Origin: BM520 sp964594665
GTDB lineage: Bacteria > Bacteroidota > Bacteroidia > Bacteroidales > BM520
Assembly: GCA_964594665.1 (NCBI GenBank)
Contig: CAZQNY010000011.1
Span: 1-50,598, forward strand
Length of the DNA: 50,598 bases
Reading direction: 5' to 3'
Positions within the stretch are counted from its first letter, which is position 1, and each line of letters starts with the position of its first letter. Under the pieces are notes generated by a model. It made no database searches. It had not been told where the DNA came from and was given only the letters and a program-made list of their open reading frames with translations. Below, one piece after another: positions 25,234-32,640 of the stretch. Made by a program: the position numbers and the translations under genes.

Positions 25234-25250
25234 CTCCGTGATTCACGGAG
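25234..25250. repeat. Short hairpin resembling the intergenic repeats
   Basis: ctccgtg-att-cacggag, a 7-bp perfect stem with a 3-base loop, sits 10 bp past the response regulator stop. No T-tract follows on either strand, so it is a poor terminator. The cacgga and ctccgtg words recur in the other intergenic palindromes. Confidence 0.5.
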
Positions 25251-25259
25251 GGATGGGGC

Positions 25260-25913
25260 TTATAGCTCTATAATACCGTTTTTAATGGCAAAACGCACCA
25301 GGTCAACGTTGTTTTTAAGGTTTAGCTTATTGAGGATGTGAGTTTTATGTGATTCCACCGTGCGGATACTGATAAAAAGTTCATCGGCAATTTCCTGATT
25401 GAGCTTGCCAAGAGCCACATGCCGCAGAATCTCCTTCTCACGCTTCGTAAGAGACTGATCATTTTGTTCATCCTCTTCATCGCGGGCCTGGCGGATGTAA
25501 CTTTTTAGTATGATATCTGAAATTTCAGCACTGAAGTATTCTTTTCCTTCCGATACTGTGTGAATGGCATTGATCAGCTCCTGTTTTTGTGCCGTTTTTG
25601 GAATGTACCCTTTGGCACCTGCTTTCAATGCACTGAAAATAAAATCTTCCTTGATATGCATGCTGAGCATAATGCATTTTATTCCGCTATAGCGTTCCGT
25701 GACCATTTGGCAAATATCAATACCTGAAATAGTTGGCAGATTTATGTCCAGCAGTAATATTTGAGGGGTGCACTGTTTTAGAAGGAGCTCAAGTTCACCC
25801 CAGCCGGCAGCTTCACCAATAATTTTGATGTTTTTTTCATTCCTGAGCATGGAGTTAATCCCATCCCTTACCATGGGGTGGTCATCTACAATTATTGTCT
25901 CAATCGGGTTCAT
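25260..25913 (-). CDS. NarL/FixJ-family response regulator
   Basis: The 217-residue protein has a receiver domain (about 1-120) with the acidic pair in IIVDDHPMVRDG, the phospho-acceptor Asp in LLLDINLP and the Lys of GYIPKTA. A LuxR-type helix-turn-helix follows (about 150-212, LTKREKEILRHVALG ... IRTVESHKTHILNKL). It should bind DNA when phosphorylated by the kinase encoded just upstream. The frame is open to a GTG at 25928, but ATG 25913 gives the normal receiver start; it overlaps the kinase gene by 14 bp. Confidence 0.93.
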   Translation of the reverse strand: MNPIETIIVDDHPMVRDGINSMLRNEKNIKIIGEAAGWGELELLLKQCTPQILLLDINLPTISGIDICQMVTERYSGIKCIMLSMHIKEDFIFSALKAGAKGYIPKTAQKQELINAIHTVSEGKEYFSAEISDIILKSYIRQARDEEDEQNDQSLTKREKEILRHVALGKLNQEIADELFISIRTVESHKTHILNKLNLKNNVDLVRFAIKNGIIEL

Positions 25914-27666
25914 ATTTTGTTTTATCACACGGTATAATGGCTGTTATTTTTGTTCCTTTTTTTTCGGATGATGAAATTTCCAGGCGTCCATTCAGCAGGC
26001 TGGCTCTCTCCTTCATATTGAGGATTCCATTTCCTGATGTAAAATTGTTATTGCTAAACCCTATTCCATCATCTTTTATACAAAGGTAAATATTATCATC
26101 TTTTGTGGAAATCCTGATGGTTATTCTGGTAGCTCCTGAATGTTTAAGAATATTATTTACCGCTTCCTGGATAATTCGGAAGAGGTAGGTTTTAATTTTT
26201 TTGTCATGGATGGTTTTAATTCCCTGATGTTCGTATTCAACGTGTATCCCGGTGGAAGCCTGAAGGTTGTTGAGCAGGTTTGCCGTTGCCGGTACCAGTC
26301 CGAATGAATCAAGCTCTTCGGGGATCAGGTCATTACTCATGCGGCGGATGTCATCAATGGTTTTATTAAACCATACCGAAGCTTCTTCAATAGTTTTTTT
26401 CTGCTCTTCAGTATTCTGCCCTGCAATAGAATTGAGTTTCATTTTTATGGCGATGAGGTTCTGACCCAGACCGTCGTGCAATTCTCTGGAAATCCTTTGG
26501 CGTTCCATCTCCTGCCCGTCGATCATAGAGCGTAGCCGAATAAATTTTTCTTTCCGGAGCTCACGTTTTTGCTTTTCAATCTGCTCGGCCATGTCGTTAA
26601 ATGTGTTCACCAGCGTACCAATTTCATCATTATTCTGGTTTTCAATCGGGTCGATGATTTTTCCCTCACTGATACGTTTTGCCGCGACAGTGAGTTTGCG
26701 GATAGGGGAGGTTATTCTTCGGGAGATGAGAAGAGCAAAAAGGAAAATTACAAATGCCAGGATTACGCTAATAAGGATAATGCGGTAACGCGCATTTCGC
26801 GCCGGGAGGATAGTCTCATACATATCCATCTCAGCAAGGATCACCCACTCTAATCCCGGGAGGTCAAGCTTGTCATAGCAGCTAAGAACCTCTATCCCGC
26901 GATAGTCGTTTATCACCATCTTACCACTGTTTCCTGCAAGTGCAGTCTCTACCGATGGGGTTTTAACCGGTGTATGTAAAATGCTTCCCGGGATAAACCT
27001 CGACTCAGAGCGCATCAGGTTGTCGTTGCCCACAAGATAGGTCTCTCCGGATTCGCCCATGCCTTCCAGCGGGTTGTTTTCTATCATCAGTGCATCGATG
27101 TGATCCTGACGCAGATACATAGCAATGATGAAATTGCCACCGGAACACTCCGTTGCTGATACTATGGCCGGTGAAATAATGCTGTTTTCGTTTTTTCTAT
27201 AATCCGAAATAGTAATTTCTCCTTGTTCTGATAAGAAAAAGGTATCAAATCGCGGGTCATCCACGGGGATGTATTTAAGAGAGAAAATACTATCATAATA
27301 GCCGGCCAGGACTGCAGCATTACTGCCCTGCTGAAAAACGAATATCTCCGAGAAGTATTTATTGATTTTTGGGTTTCCGGTTAACGCATTTTGTATTACA
27401 GCAATCATTTCATGATTATATTCCCCTGCAGTAGCTTTTTTTTCTATTCTGGAACGTATGTATCTGTAGTCGTTAATGCGGTCATCGAAATAGTGCATCA
27501 GCTCATCCTGTTTGTGATGGAGCACAGAGGTGAGCTGTTCAAATGCGCGTTGTGTGAGGGCATCTTTCGTGGTGCGGAATGAAAATGTAGATACCACTAT
27601 CACTGCACTCAGGCCAATAAACAGGAAATTCAGGATTAACCTTTCGGATAGTGTAAGGCGCTTCAT
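25900..27666 (-). CDS. Membrane sensor histidine kinase, HisKA_3 (NarX/DesK) type
   Basis: The 588-residue protein has a membrane segment near residues 8-30, a large periplasmic sensor region (about 30-290) of dCache look, a second membrane segment (about 292-314), a HAMP domain (RRITSPIRKLTVAAKRI), the dimerisation/phospho-acceptor motif ISRELHDGLGQNL near residue 395, and a HATPase domain (EAVNNILKHSG, DDGIGFS, GNGILNMKERA). It is the partner of the overlapping NarL-type regulator. The ligand is unknown. The neighbouring porin-amt genes raise the possibility of a nitrogen signal; this is context only. Confidence 0.92.
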   Translation of the reverse strand: MKRLTLSERLILNFLFIGLSAVIVVSTFSFRTTKDALTQRAFEQLTSVLHHKQDELMHYFDDRINDYRYIRSRIEKKATAGEYNHEMIAVIQNALTGNPKINKYFSEIFVFQQGSNAAVLAGYYDSIFSLKYIPVDDPRFDTFFLSEQGEITISDYRKNENSIISPAIVSATECSGGNFIIAMYLRQDHIDALMIENNPLEGMGESGETYLVGNDNLMRSESRFIPGSILHTPVKTPSVETALAGNSGKMVINDYRGIEVLSCYDKLDLPGLEWVILAEMDMYETILPARNARYRIILISVILAFVIFLFALLISRRITSPIRKLTVAAKRISEGKIIDPIENQNNDEIGTLVNTFNDMAEQIEKQKRELRKEKFIRLRSMIDGQEMERQRISRELHDGLGQNLIAIKMKLNSIAGQNTEEQKKTIEEASVWFNKTIDDIRRMSNDLIPEELDSFGLVPATANLLNNLQASTGIHVEYEHQGIKTIHDKKIKTYLFRIIQEAVNNILKHSGATRITIRISTKDDNIYLCIKDDGIGFSNNNFTSGNGILNMKERASLLNGRLEISSSEKKGTKITAIIPCDKTKYEPD

Positions 27667-27733
27667 TCGTTTTTTTTGTAAAAATATCGAAAAAACACTC
27701 TTGGCAAACAGGGATCATAAATATTTAACCGGT

Positions 27734-27775
27734 AAGGCGGAAAGACACAAATAGGCCTCCGTGTCTTTCCGCCTT
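27734..27775. repeat. Perfect 15-bp intergenic palindrome
   Basis: aaggcggaaagacac / gtgtctttccgcctt with a 12-base spacer. The cctccgtgtcttt wording resembles the elements at 49289-49369 and 20946-21035. It lies between the histidine kinase and the small CRD protein, with no T-tract after the stem. Confidence 0.65.
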
Positions 27776-27852
27776 TGAAGTATTATTTATGCATCATTAT
27801 TTATGAAAAAATGTGGATGACTCAACTTCTGCTTTCTGTGCAATTTATATAC

Positions 27853-27883
27853 AAAAAAAAGCCGCTCAACAATATTGAGCGGC
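27853..27883 (-). terminator. Intrinsic terminator of the small CRD protein gene
   Basis: Stem gccgctcaa / ttgagcggc, 5-base loop, followed on the minus strand by eight T residues. It lies 25 bp past the stop. Confidence 0.93.
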
Positions 27884-27907
27884 CCTGATATCTTTTGATA
27901 AGTGTTT

Positions 27908-28249
27908 TTATTCTTCCAGAAGCTTTACTGTCAATCCCTCCATGGCTGTTGTACTGAGATCTTCAATAAGACTCTTTCTGTAAGCTATGAGGCTAACAAC
28001 AACATCATAAGAACCTGGTTTGAGATCTTTAATTTCAAAGTTACCGTCAAAGTCAGTATATGCTTTAAGTTCAGTGCCCTGAATCATTACTTCAACACCT
28101 GCGAGAGCTTCGCCTGTGTTCATGTCAACAACCTGACCGGTAATGGCACTGTTTGCTGATGCAGCAGGAGCAGTTTTTACATTTTCACCTTCTGCGAAAG
28201 CAGCTACTGCAAATATCATTACGAACGCTAATGTGATTATCTTTTTCAT
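27908..28249 (-). CDS. Small secreted carboxypeptidase-regulatory-like (CRD) domain protein
   Basis: The 113-residue protein has a signal peptide (MKKIITLAFVMIFAVAAFA) and a single beta-sandwich domain: ITGQVVDMNTGEALAGVEVMIQG, TDFDGNFEIKDLKPGSYDVVVSL. This is the CarboxypepD_reg-like fold that normally forms the N-terminus of TonB-dependent receptors, here standing alone. It could be periplasmic or on the surface. The frame is open upstream to 28288, but that start lies before the predicted -7 element, so ATG 28249 is used. It is transcribed alone. Confidence 0.85.
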   Translation of the reverse strand: MKKIITLAFVMIFAVAAFAEGENVKTAPAASANSAITGQVVDMNTGEALAGVEVMIQGTELKAYTDFDGNFEIKDLKPGSYDVVVSLIAYRKSLIEDLSTTAMEGLTVKLLEE

Positions 28250-28270
28250 TTTTTTTCTTTTTTGATAATA

Positions 28271-28278
28271 CAAAAGTA
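28271..28278 (-). promoter_or_regulatory. Candidate promoter of the small CRD protein gene, -7 element
   Basis: TACTTTTG on the minus strand matches TAnnTTTG and sits 21 bp before ATG 28249. No clear -33 TTG at the right distance. Confidence 0.5.
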
Positions 28279-28508
28279 TATCAGCCATGTATCTCGTGTG
28301 TTAAGGCATGCTTACCCTTTTGTTAATTATAGGTTAAAATAATGTTAACTGGCTTATAGTTCTGAAAATTAGTGGTTTGTGTATTTAGGGGCAAGTTTTG
28401 TGTTGACTCTTATTAAAAAATTAATATTGAAGAGCTTGCTTTTTGAGGTCAGCTGTTATACCTTTTTGCCCTCTTTTGATTTGATAACCAATGATAATGC
28501 CATAAAAA

Positions 28509-29261
28509 ATGAAAAGTGTAAGACTAATTCTGATGCTGATGGCTGTCGGCCTCTCATCATTTATTATTGCGCAGGATGCTACTGCCATTGTACGTAAAGC
28601 TGATGAACGTTCTCAAGGCGAAAAATCAAGCTACACAGAGATGGTCATGACTGTAGTACGCCCTTCCTATAGCAGAACGGTTGGATTTAAAACATGGACC
28701 AAAAACCGCGATATGAGCATAACTCTTATTACCTCTCCGGCCCGTGATAAAGGGCAGGCGTTTCTGAAAAGAGGTAATGAGATGTGGAACTGGAATCCTA
28801 CTATTTCACGGATGATTAAACTCCCGGCCTCCATGATGTCGCAAGGATGGATGGGTTCCGATTTTACCAACGATGATATTATGAATGAATCCTCCATTGT
28901 TGTTGATTATACCCATGAGATTATTGGCGAAGAGATAATTCAGGATTTTCCGTGCTATAAAATTGAGCTGATTCCCGGGCCTGATGCTGAGGTGGTCTGG
29001 GGGAAAATACATATGTGGATTAGCAAGGATAGCTTCCTTATGCTTAAAAACCAGTATTATGATGAGGATGACTATCTTGTCCGTACAGAGAATGGTTACG
29101 ATGTGAAAGAGATGGACGGTCGACTGCTGCCTTCACGTTTTGAACTGATTCCCGAAGAAGAAGAGGGAAATAAAACAGTAGTAGAGATTATTACTGTTGA
29201 ATTTAACAAGGATTATGATGACCGGTTTTTCTCACAGCAGAATATGAAACGTTTAAAATAG
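28509..29261 (+). CDS. LolA-like periplasmic protein (outer membrane lipoprotein-sorting type)
   Basis: The 250-residue protein has a signal peptide (ending SSFIIAQ) and no lipobox, so it should be free in the periplasm. The mature part (from ATAIVRKADERSQGEKSSYTEM) and the segments GQAFLKRGNEMWNWNP and DGRLLPSRFELIPEEE fit the half-barrel LolA-like family annotated as outer membrane lipoprotein-sorting proteins, distinct from classical LolA of about 200 residues. Such half-barrels carry acyl chains through the periplasm. It is the first gene of a five-gene operon with two permeases, an ATPase and an outer-membrane barrel, so its cargo is probably a lipid or lipoprotein released by that transporter. 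Confidence 0.83.
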   Translation: MKSVRLILMLMAVGLSSFIIAQDATAIVRKADERSQGEKSSYTEMVMTVVRPSYSRTVGFKTWTKNRDMSITLITSPARDKGQAFLKRGNEMWNWNPTISRMIKLPASMMSQGWMGSDFTNDDIMNESSIVVDYTHEIIGEEIIQDFPCYKIELIPGPDAEVVWGKIHMWISKDSFLMLKNQYYDEDDYLVRTENGYDVKEMDGRLLPSRFELIPEEEEGNKTVVEIITVEFNKDYDDRFFSQQNMKRLK

Positions 29262-29268
29262 CCCTGAC

Positions 29269-30492
29269 ATGAGAGAAGATTTAGTATTGGCATGGCGGAA
29301 TATCTGGCGCAACAAACGACGGACAGCGATTACAATGGCATCGGTGTTTTTTGCTATCTTTTTTGCATTGGTAATGCGTTCCATGCAGCTGGGTACCTAC
29401 AGCCATGCTATTACCGGAGTGGTTGAAAATTACACCGGATATTTACAGGTTCACAAGCAGGGCTACCACGACGAACCAACCATTGATAATGCCCTTGAAG
29501 CGAATGAAGCACTACTGCAGACTGTTAGTGAGACTGCAGGCGTCAGTGCTGTGATCCCACGGCTGGAGTCCTTTGCACTGGCAGCATCCGACAACCTTAC
29601 GAAACCGGTGATGGTGCTGGGTGTGGATCCGGATTCAGAAGTAAAAATGACACATCTTGCCGACAAGGTGATCCGCGGGAGGATGGTTACATCTACAGAT
29701 CGTGGTGCATTAATTGGCGAGTCTCTGGCAAAATACCTGAACCTTGATATTGGCGATACCTTGACGTTAATTGGACAGGGTTACCACGGAGCATCAGCTG
29801 CAGGACTTTTTGTTATTCAGGGGTTACTGAAATTTCCTATGCCGGATCTTGATAGTCGTATGGTGGTTTTGGCCCTTTCTGAATCTCAGTACCTCTATTC
29901 TGCACCGGGAATGGTTACCTCTTTGTTGCTAAATGTTAATGACTCTGATGACCCGGAGGATGTGAGAACAGCACTTGAAGCACATCTTGATCCTGATGAA
30001 TATGAGGTGAAAACATGGCAGGAGATTTCTCCGGAGCTGGTACAACAAATCGCTTCTGATCAGGCCGGTGGATTTATTATCCTTGCCCTTTTATATATAA
30101 TTGTAGGTTTTGGTGTTTTTGGAACTGTGCTGATGATGACCACAGAGCGGAAGCGTGAATTTGGTGTGATGGTGGCAGTGGGAATGCAGAAAACACACCT
30201 TTCTGTTATTCTGGGATATGAAATGTTGCTGATGGGTCTGACAGGTATCATTGCCGGTGTGGGAGGAAGTGTTCCTTTTATATACTTTATGCATCTTCAT
30301 CCGCTGCGTTTTGGTGGCGATACTGCTGAGATGATGGCCAGCTATGGTTATGAAGCCATTATGCCGTTTGCCTGGGAACCCGGTTTCTTTTTCGGACAGG
30401 CGGGAATCGTCTTGCTGATATTTATTTTTGCAATTCTTTTTCCGCTGTATTCAACATCACAAATTAAGGTAATAAAAGCTCTCAGAGCATAA
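29269..30492 (+). CDS. ABC transporter permease, FtsX/LolC-MacB type (first)
   Basis: The 407-residue protein has one N-terminal membrane segment after LAWRNIWRNKRRT, a periplasmic MacB-like domain (about 45-265) containing VMVLGVDPDSE and IGESLAKYLNLDIGDTLTLIGQ, and three C-terminal membrane segments typical of FtsX permeases, with MTTERKREFGVMVAVGMQ as the coupling region to the ATPase. This type of transporter does not carry substrate across the membrane but extracts it or works on periplasmic partners by mechanical movement. It begins 7 bp after the LolA-like gene. Confidence 0.9.
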   Translation: MREDLVLAWRNIWRNKRRTAITMASVFFAIFFALVMRSMQLGTYSHAITGVVENYTGYLQVHKQGYHDEPTIDNALEANEALLQTVSETAGVSAVIPRLESFALAASDNLTKPVMVLGVDPDSEVKMTHLADKVIRGRMVTSTDRGALIGESLAKYLNLDIGDTLTLIGQGYHGASAAGLFVIQGLLKFPMPDLDSRMVVLALSESQYLYSAPGMVTSLLLNVNDSDDPEDVRTALEAHLDPDEYEVKTWQEISPELVQQIASDQAGGFIILALLYIIVGFGVFGTVLMMTTERKREFGVMVAVGMQKTHLSVILGYEMLLMGLTGIIAGVGGSVPFIYFMHLHPLRFGGDTAEMMASYGYEAIMPFAWEPGFFFGQAGIVLLIFIFAILFPLYSTSQIKVIKALRA

Positions 30493-30503
30493 ATAGTAAG
30501 GTT

Positions 30504-31931
30504 ATGATATTTCAAATAGCGTGGAAAAATATATGGCGCAGCAGAACCCGTAGTCTGGTGGTGATCGTAGCCGTGGCACTGGGAATGTTTGGCGGGATAT
30601 ATACCGTGGCAGTGATGCTTGGTATGGCTGACCAGCGTGTGCAAATGGCCCTCGGTAACGAACTGGGGCATCTGCAGGTCTGTCAACCCGGTTATCGCGA
30701 TAATAATGATATTGTGGATTATTTTGATAATGCACATGCGATTATAAAAGATATTGATACGATTGAAGAGGTATCGCTTGTAACAGGAAGGGTAAAAGTG
30801 CAGGCAATGGCCAATGCTGCAGGATATACTGCCGGGGTGATGCTCTCGGGCATTGATCCCATTAAAGAGATGGAGATCTTTGATCTGAAAAATAAAATTT
30901 GTGATCATGGTGGTGATTATCTCTCTGTGGATAATCCAAATGGCGTGTTGATTGGTCGAAAATTAGCCGAAAATCTTCACCTTGTCTATTATGAATTTTC
31001 TGAAATGGCATTTAAAGAATTACATAACAATGGCATTGATGATGAAATCCTTGAGGCTTTATCTAAGTATCCTGAAACCGTTTTTCGTAGTGAAAAGGAC
31101 CTGAAAGAGGTTATGAAAACGGTGATGGATGACCAGCAGGTGCTGAAAAACAGCTACGTCTTTAAAAATGCTACGATAAAATATAAGCTAAAGAAAAAAC
31201 TTCGTTTCCAGTTTCAGGATGCCAATGGCGATCTTAGTGGTGGAATGTACCGCGTATCGGGTGTCTATCAGACTGGGAATAATATGTTCGATGGTATTAA
31301 TGCCTTTGTTTTGAATGAAAAATTGTGCGCACAGGCTTCACTACCGGCAACGGCAGCACATGAGATTATTATCCGTGTGGAAGATGATGATATGCTTGAT
31401 GAGATTAAACAATCGGTATTGACTATTACTGGTGATAAGGATGTGAAGACATGGATTGAGATGGAACCCATGCTCAAGGCTGTGAATGATATGATGTGGA
31501 TCTTTTCGCTTTTCTTTATAGCTGTCATTCTGTTTGCCCTGAGCTTTGGTATCATTAACACCATGCTGATGGCAATCCTGGAACGTACCAGGGAGATTGG
31601 AATGCTTATGGCTGTGGGAATGAGCCATAACCGTATCTTTAAAATGATAATGACAGAAACAATACTGCTTACTTCAACAGGTGCATTAGCCGGGGTGATA
31701 ACCGGCAGTGTTGTAATTGCCGCTACTGCCTCTGCTGGTATTGATCTTTCAGCACTTTATGGCGATGGGCTTGCTGAAATGGGGTTCAGCGCTGTTCTTA
31801 CTCCTGTGATTGGTGTAAAAGAATATGTGATGATTGTGATGCTGGTTTTTATCACCGGAATAATTTCTTCCATTTACCCCGCAAGAAAAGCTCTAAAATT
31901 AAATCCTGTAACTGCTTTGCGTTCAGAATAA
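30504..31931 (+). CDS. ABC transporter permease, FtsX/LolC-MacB type (second), with an inserted helical segment
   Basis: The 475-residue protein has the same plan as the first permease: an N-terminal membrane segment after IAWKNIWRSRTRS, a periplasmic domain, and three C-terminal membrane segments with ERTREIGMLMAVGMS. In the periplasmic domain, right after IGRKLAENLHL (about residue 160), there is a charged, probably helical segment of about 70 residues (about 161-229). The normal strand pattern then resumes at KKLRFQFQDANGD. The first permease has only a short turn (LDIGDTLTL) there. The two permeases presumably form a heterodimer, as LolC and LolE do. Confidence 0.9.
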   Translation: MIFQIAWKNIWRSRTRSLVVIVAVALGMFGGIYTVAVMLGMADQRVQMALGNELGHLQVCQPGYRDNNDIVDYFDNAHAIIKDIDTIEEVSLVTGRVKVQAMANAAGYTAGVMLSGIDPIKEMEIFDLKNKICDHGGDYLSVDNPNGVLIGRKLAENLHLVYYEFSEMAFKELHNNGIDDEILEALSKYPETVFRSEKDLKEVMKTVMDDQQVLKNSYVFKNATIKYKLKKKLRFQFQDANGDLSGGMYRVSGVYQTGNNMFDGINAFVLNEKLCAQASLPATAAHEIIIRVEDDDMLDEIKQSVLTITGDKDVKTWIEMEPMLKAVNDMMWIFSLFFIAVILFALSFGIINTMLMAILERTREIGMLMAVGMSHNRIFKMIMTETILLTSTGALAGVITGSVVIAATASAGIDLSALYGDGLAEMGFSAVLTPVIGVKEYVMIVMLVFITGIISSIYPARKALKLNPVTALRSE

Positions 31932-31953
31932 TAACATTGTAAAAAATAGTATT

Positions 31954-32640
31954 ATGAGTATTATAAATATTGATAATTTATCAAAGATATACACCGAGAC
32001 GGAAGTTGAGGTAAAAGCCGTTAATGGAGTATCTCTTCAAATTGAAGAGGGTGAGTTCACTGCGATTGTAGGCCCCAGTGGTAGTGGAAAGACTACCTTG
32101 CTTAACATGCTTGGCGGGCTCGATGTTCCCACATCCGGAAAGATAACGATAAATGGCACCTCTCTTGGTGAGCTTGGCGGAAAGGAGCTTATCGACTTTC
32201 GGCTGCGGAATATCGGATTTGTCTTTCAGGCCTATAACCTGATACCTGTTTTAACGGCCAGCGAGAATATTGAGTTTATTATGCATTTGCAGGGGCTTTC
32301 AAAGGCGGAGCGGGATCAGCGTACCAATGAGCTTCTCTCTGCTGTTGGTCTTGACGGGCGGGGTAACAGCCGGCCGGCACAGCTTTCAGGAGGGCAGCAG
32401 CAGCGCGTGGCAGTGGCCCGGGCTCTGGCATCCAAACCACGGTTTATCCTCGCCGATGAACCTACGGCAAACCTGGATTCCAAATCTACTTCCAGACTGC
32501 TGGATATTATGGAGGAACTGAATGAAAAGGAAAATATGACCTTCATTTTTAGTACCCACGACCAAAGGGTGGTTAATAAAGCTCACCGGGTTATTACCCT
32601 GGAAGATGGAAAAATCGTAAGTGATGAATCGAAAAAATAA
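31954..32640 (+). CDS. ABC transporter ATP-binding protein, LolD/MacB type
   Basis: The 228-residue ATPase has Walker A GPSGSGKTT, Q-loop VFQAYNL, signature LSGGQQQRVAVARAL, Walker B FILADEPTANLDS and the switch His in FSTHD. The length and the wording match the LolD/MacB/FtsE group that drives FtsX-type permeases. It lies 22 bp after the second permease; its end overlaps the start of the barrel gene by 17 bp, so all five genes are likely one transcript. Confidence 0.95.
   Translation: MSIINIDNLSKIYTETEVEVKAVNGVSLQIEEGEFTAIVGPSGSGKTTLLNMLGGLDVPTSGKITINGTSLGELGGKELIDFRLRNIGFVFQAYNLIPVLTASENIEFIMHLQGLSKAERDQRTNELLSAVGLDGRGNSRPAQLSGGQQQRVAVARALASKPRFILADEPTANLDSKSTSRLLDIMEELNEKENMTFIFSTHDQRVVNKAHRVITLEDGKIVSDESKK

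Noticed and set aside
25234..25250. Hairpin after the response regulator as its terminator
   Set aside because: No T-tract follows on the minus strand; it is better grouped with the intergenic repeats.
30348..30908. Minus-strand open frame of 186 codons opposite the two permease genes
   Set aside because: It crosses the junction of two certain genes and has a His-rich, patternless translation.
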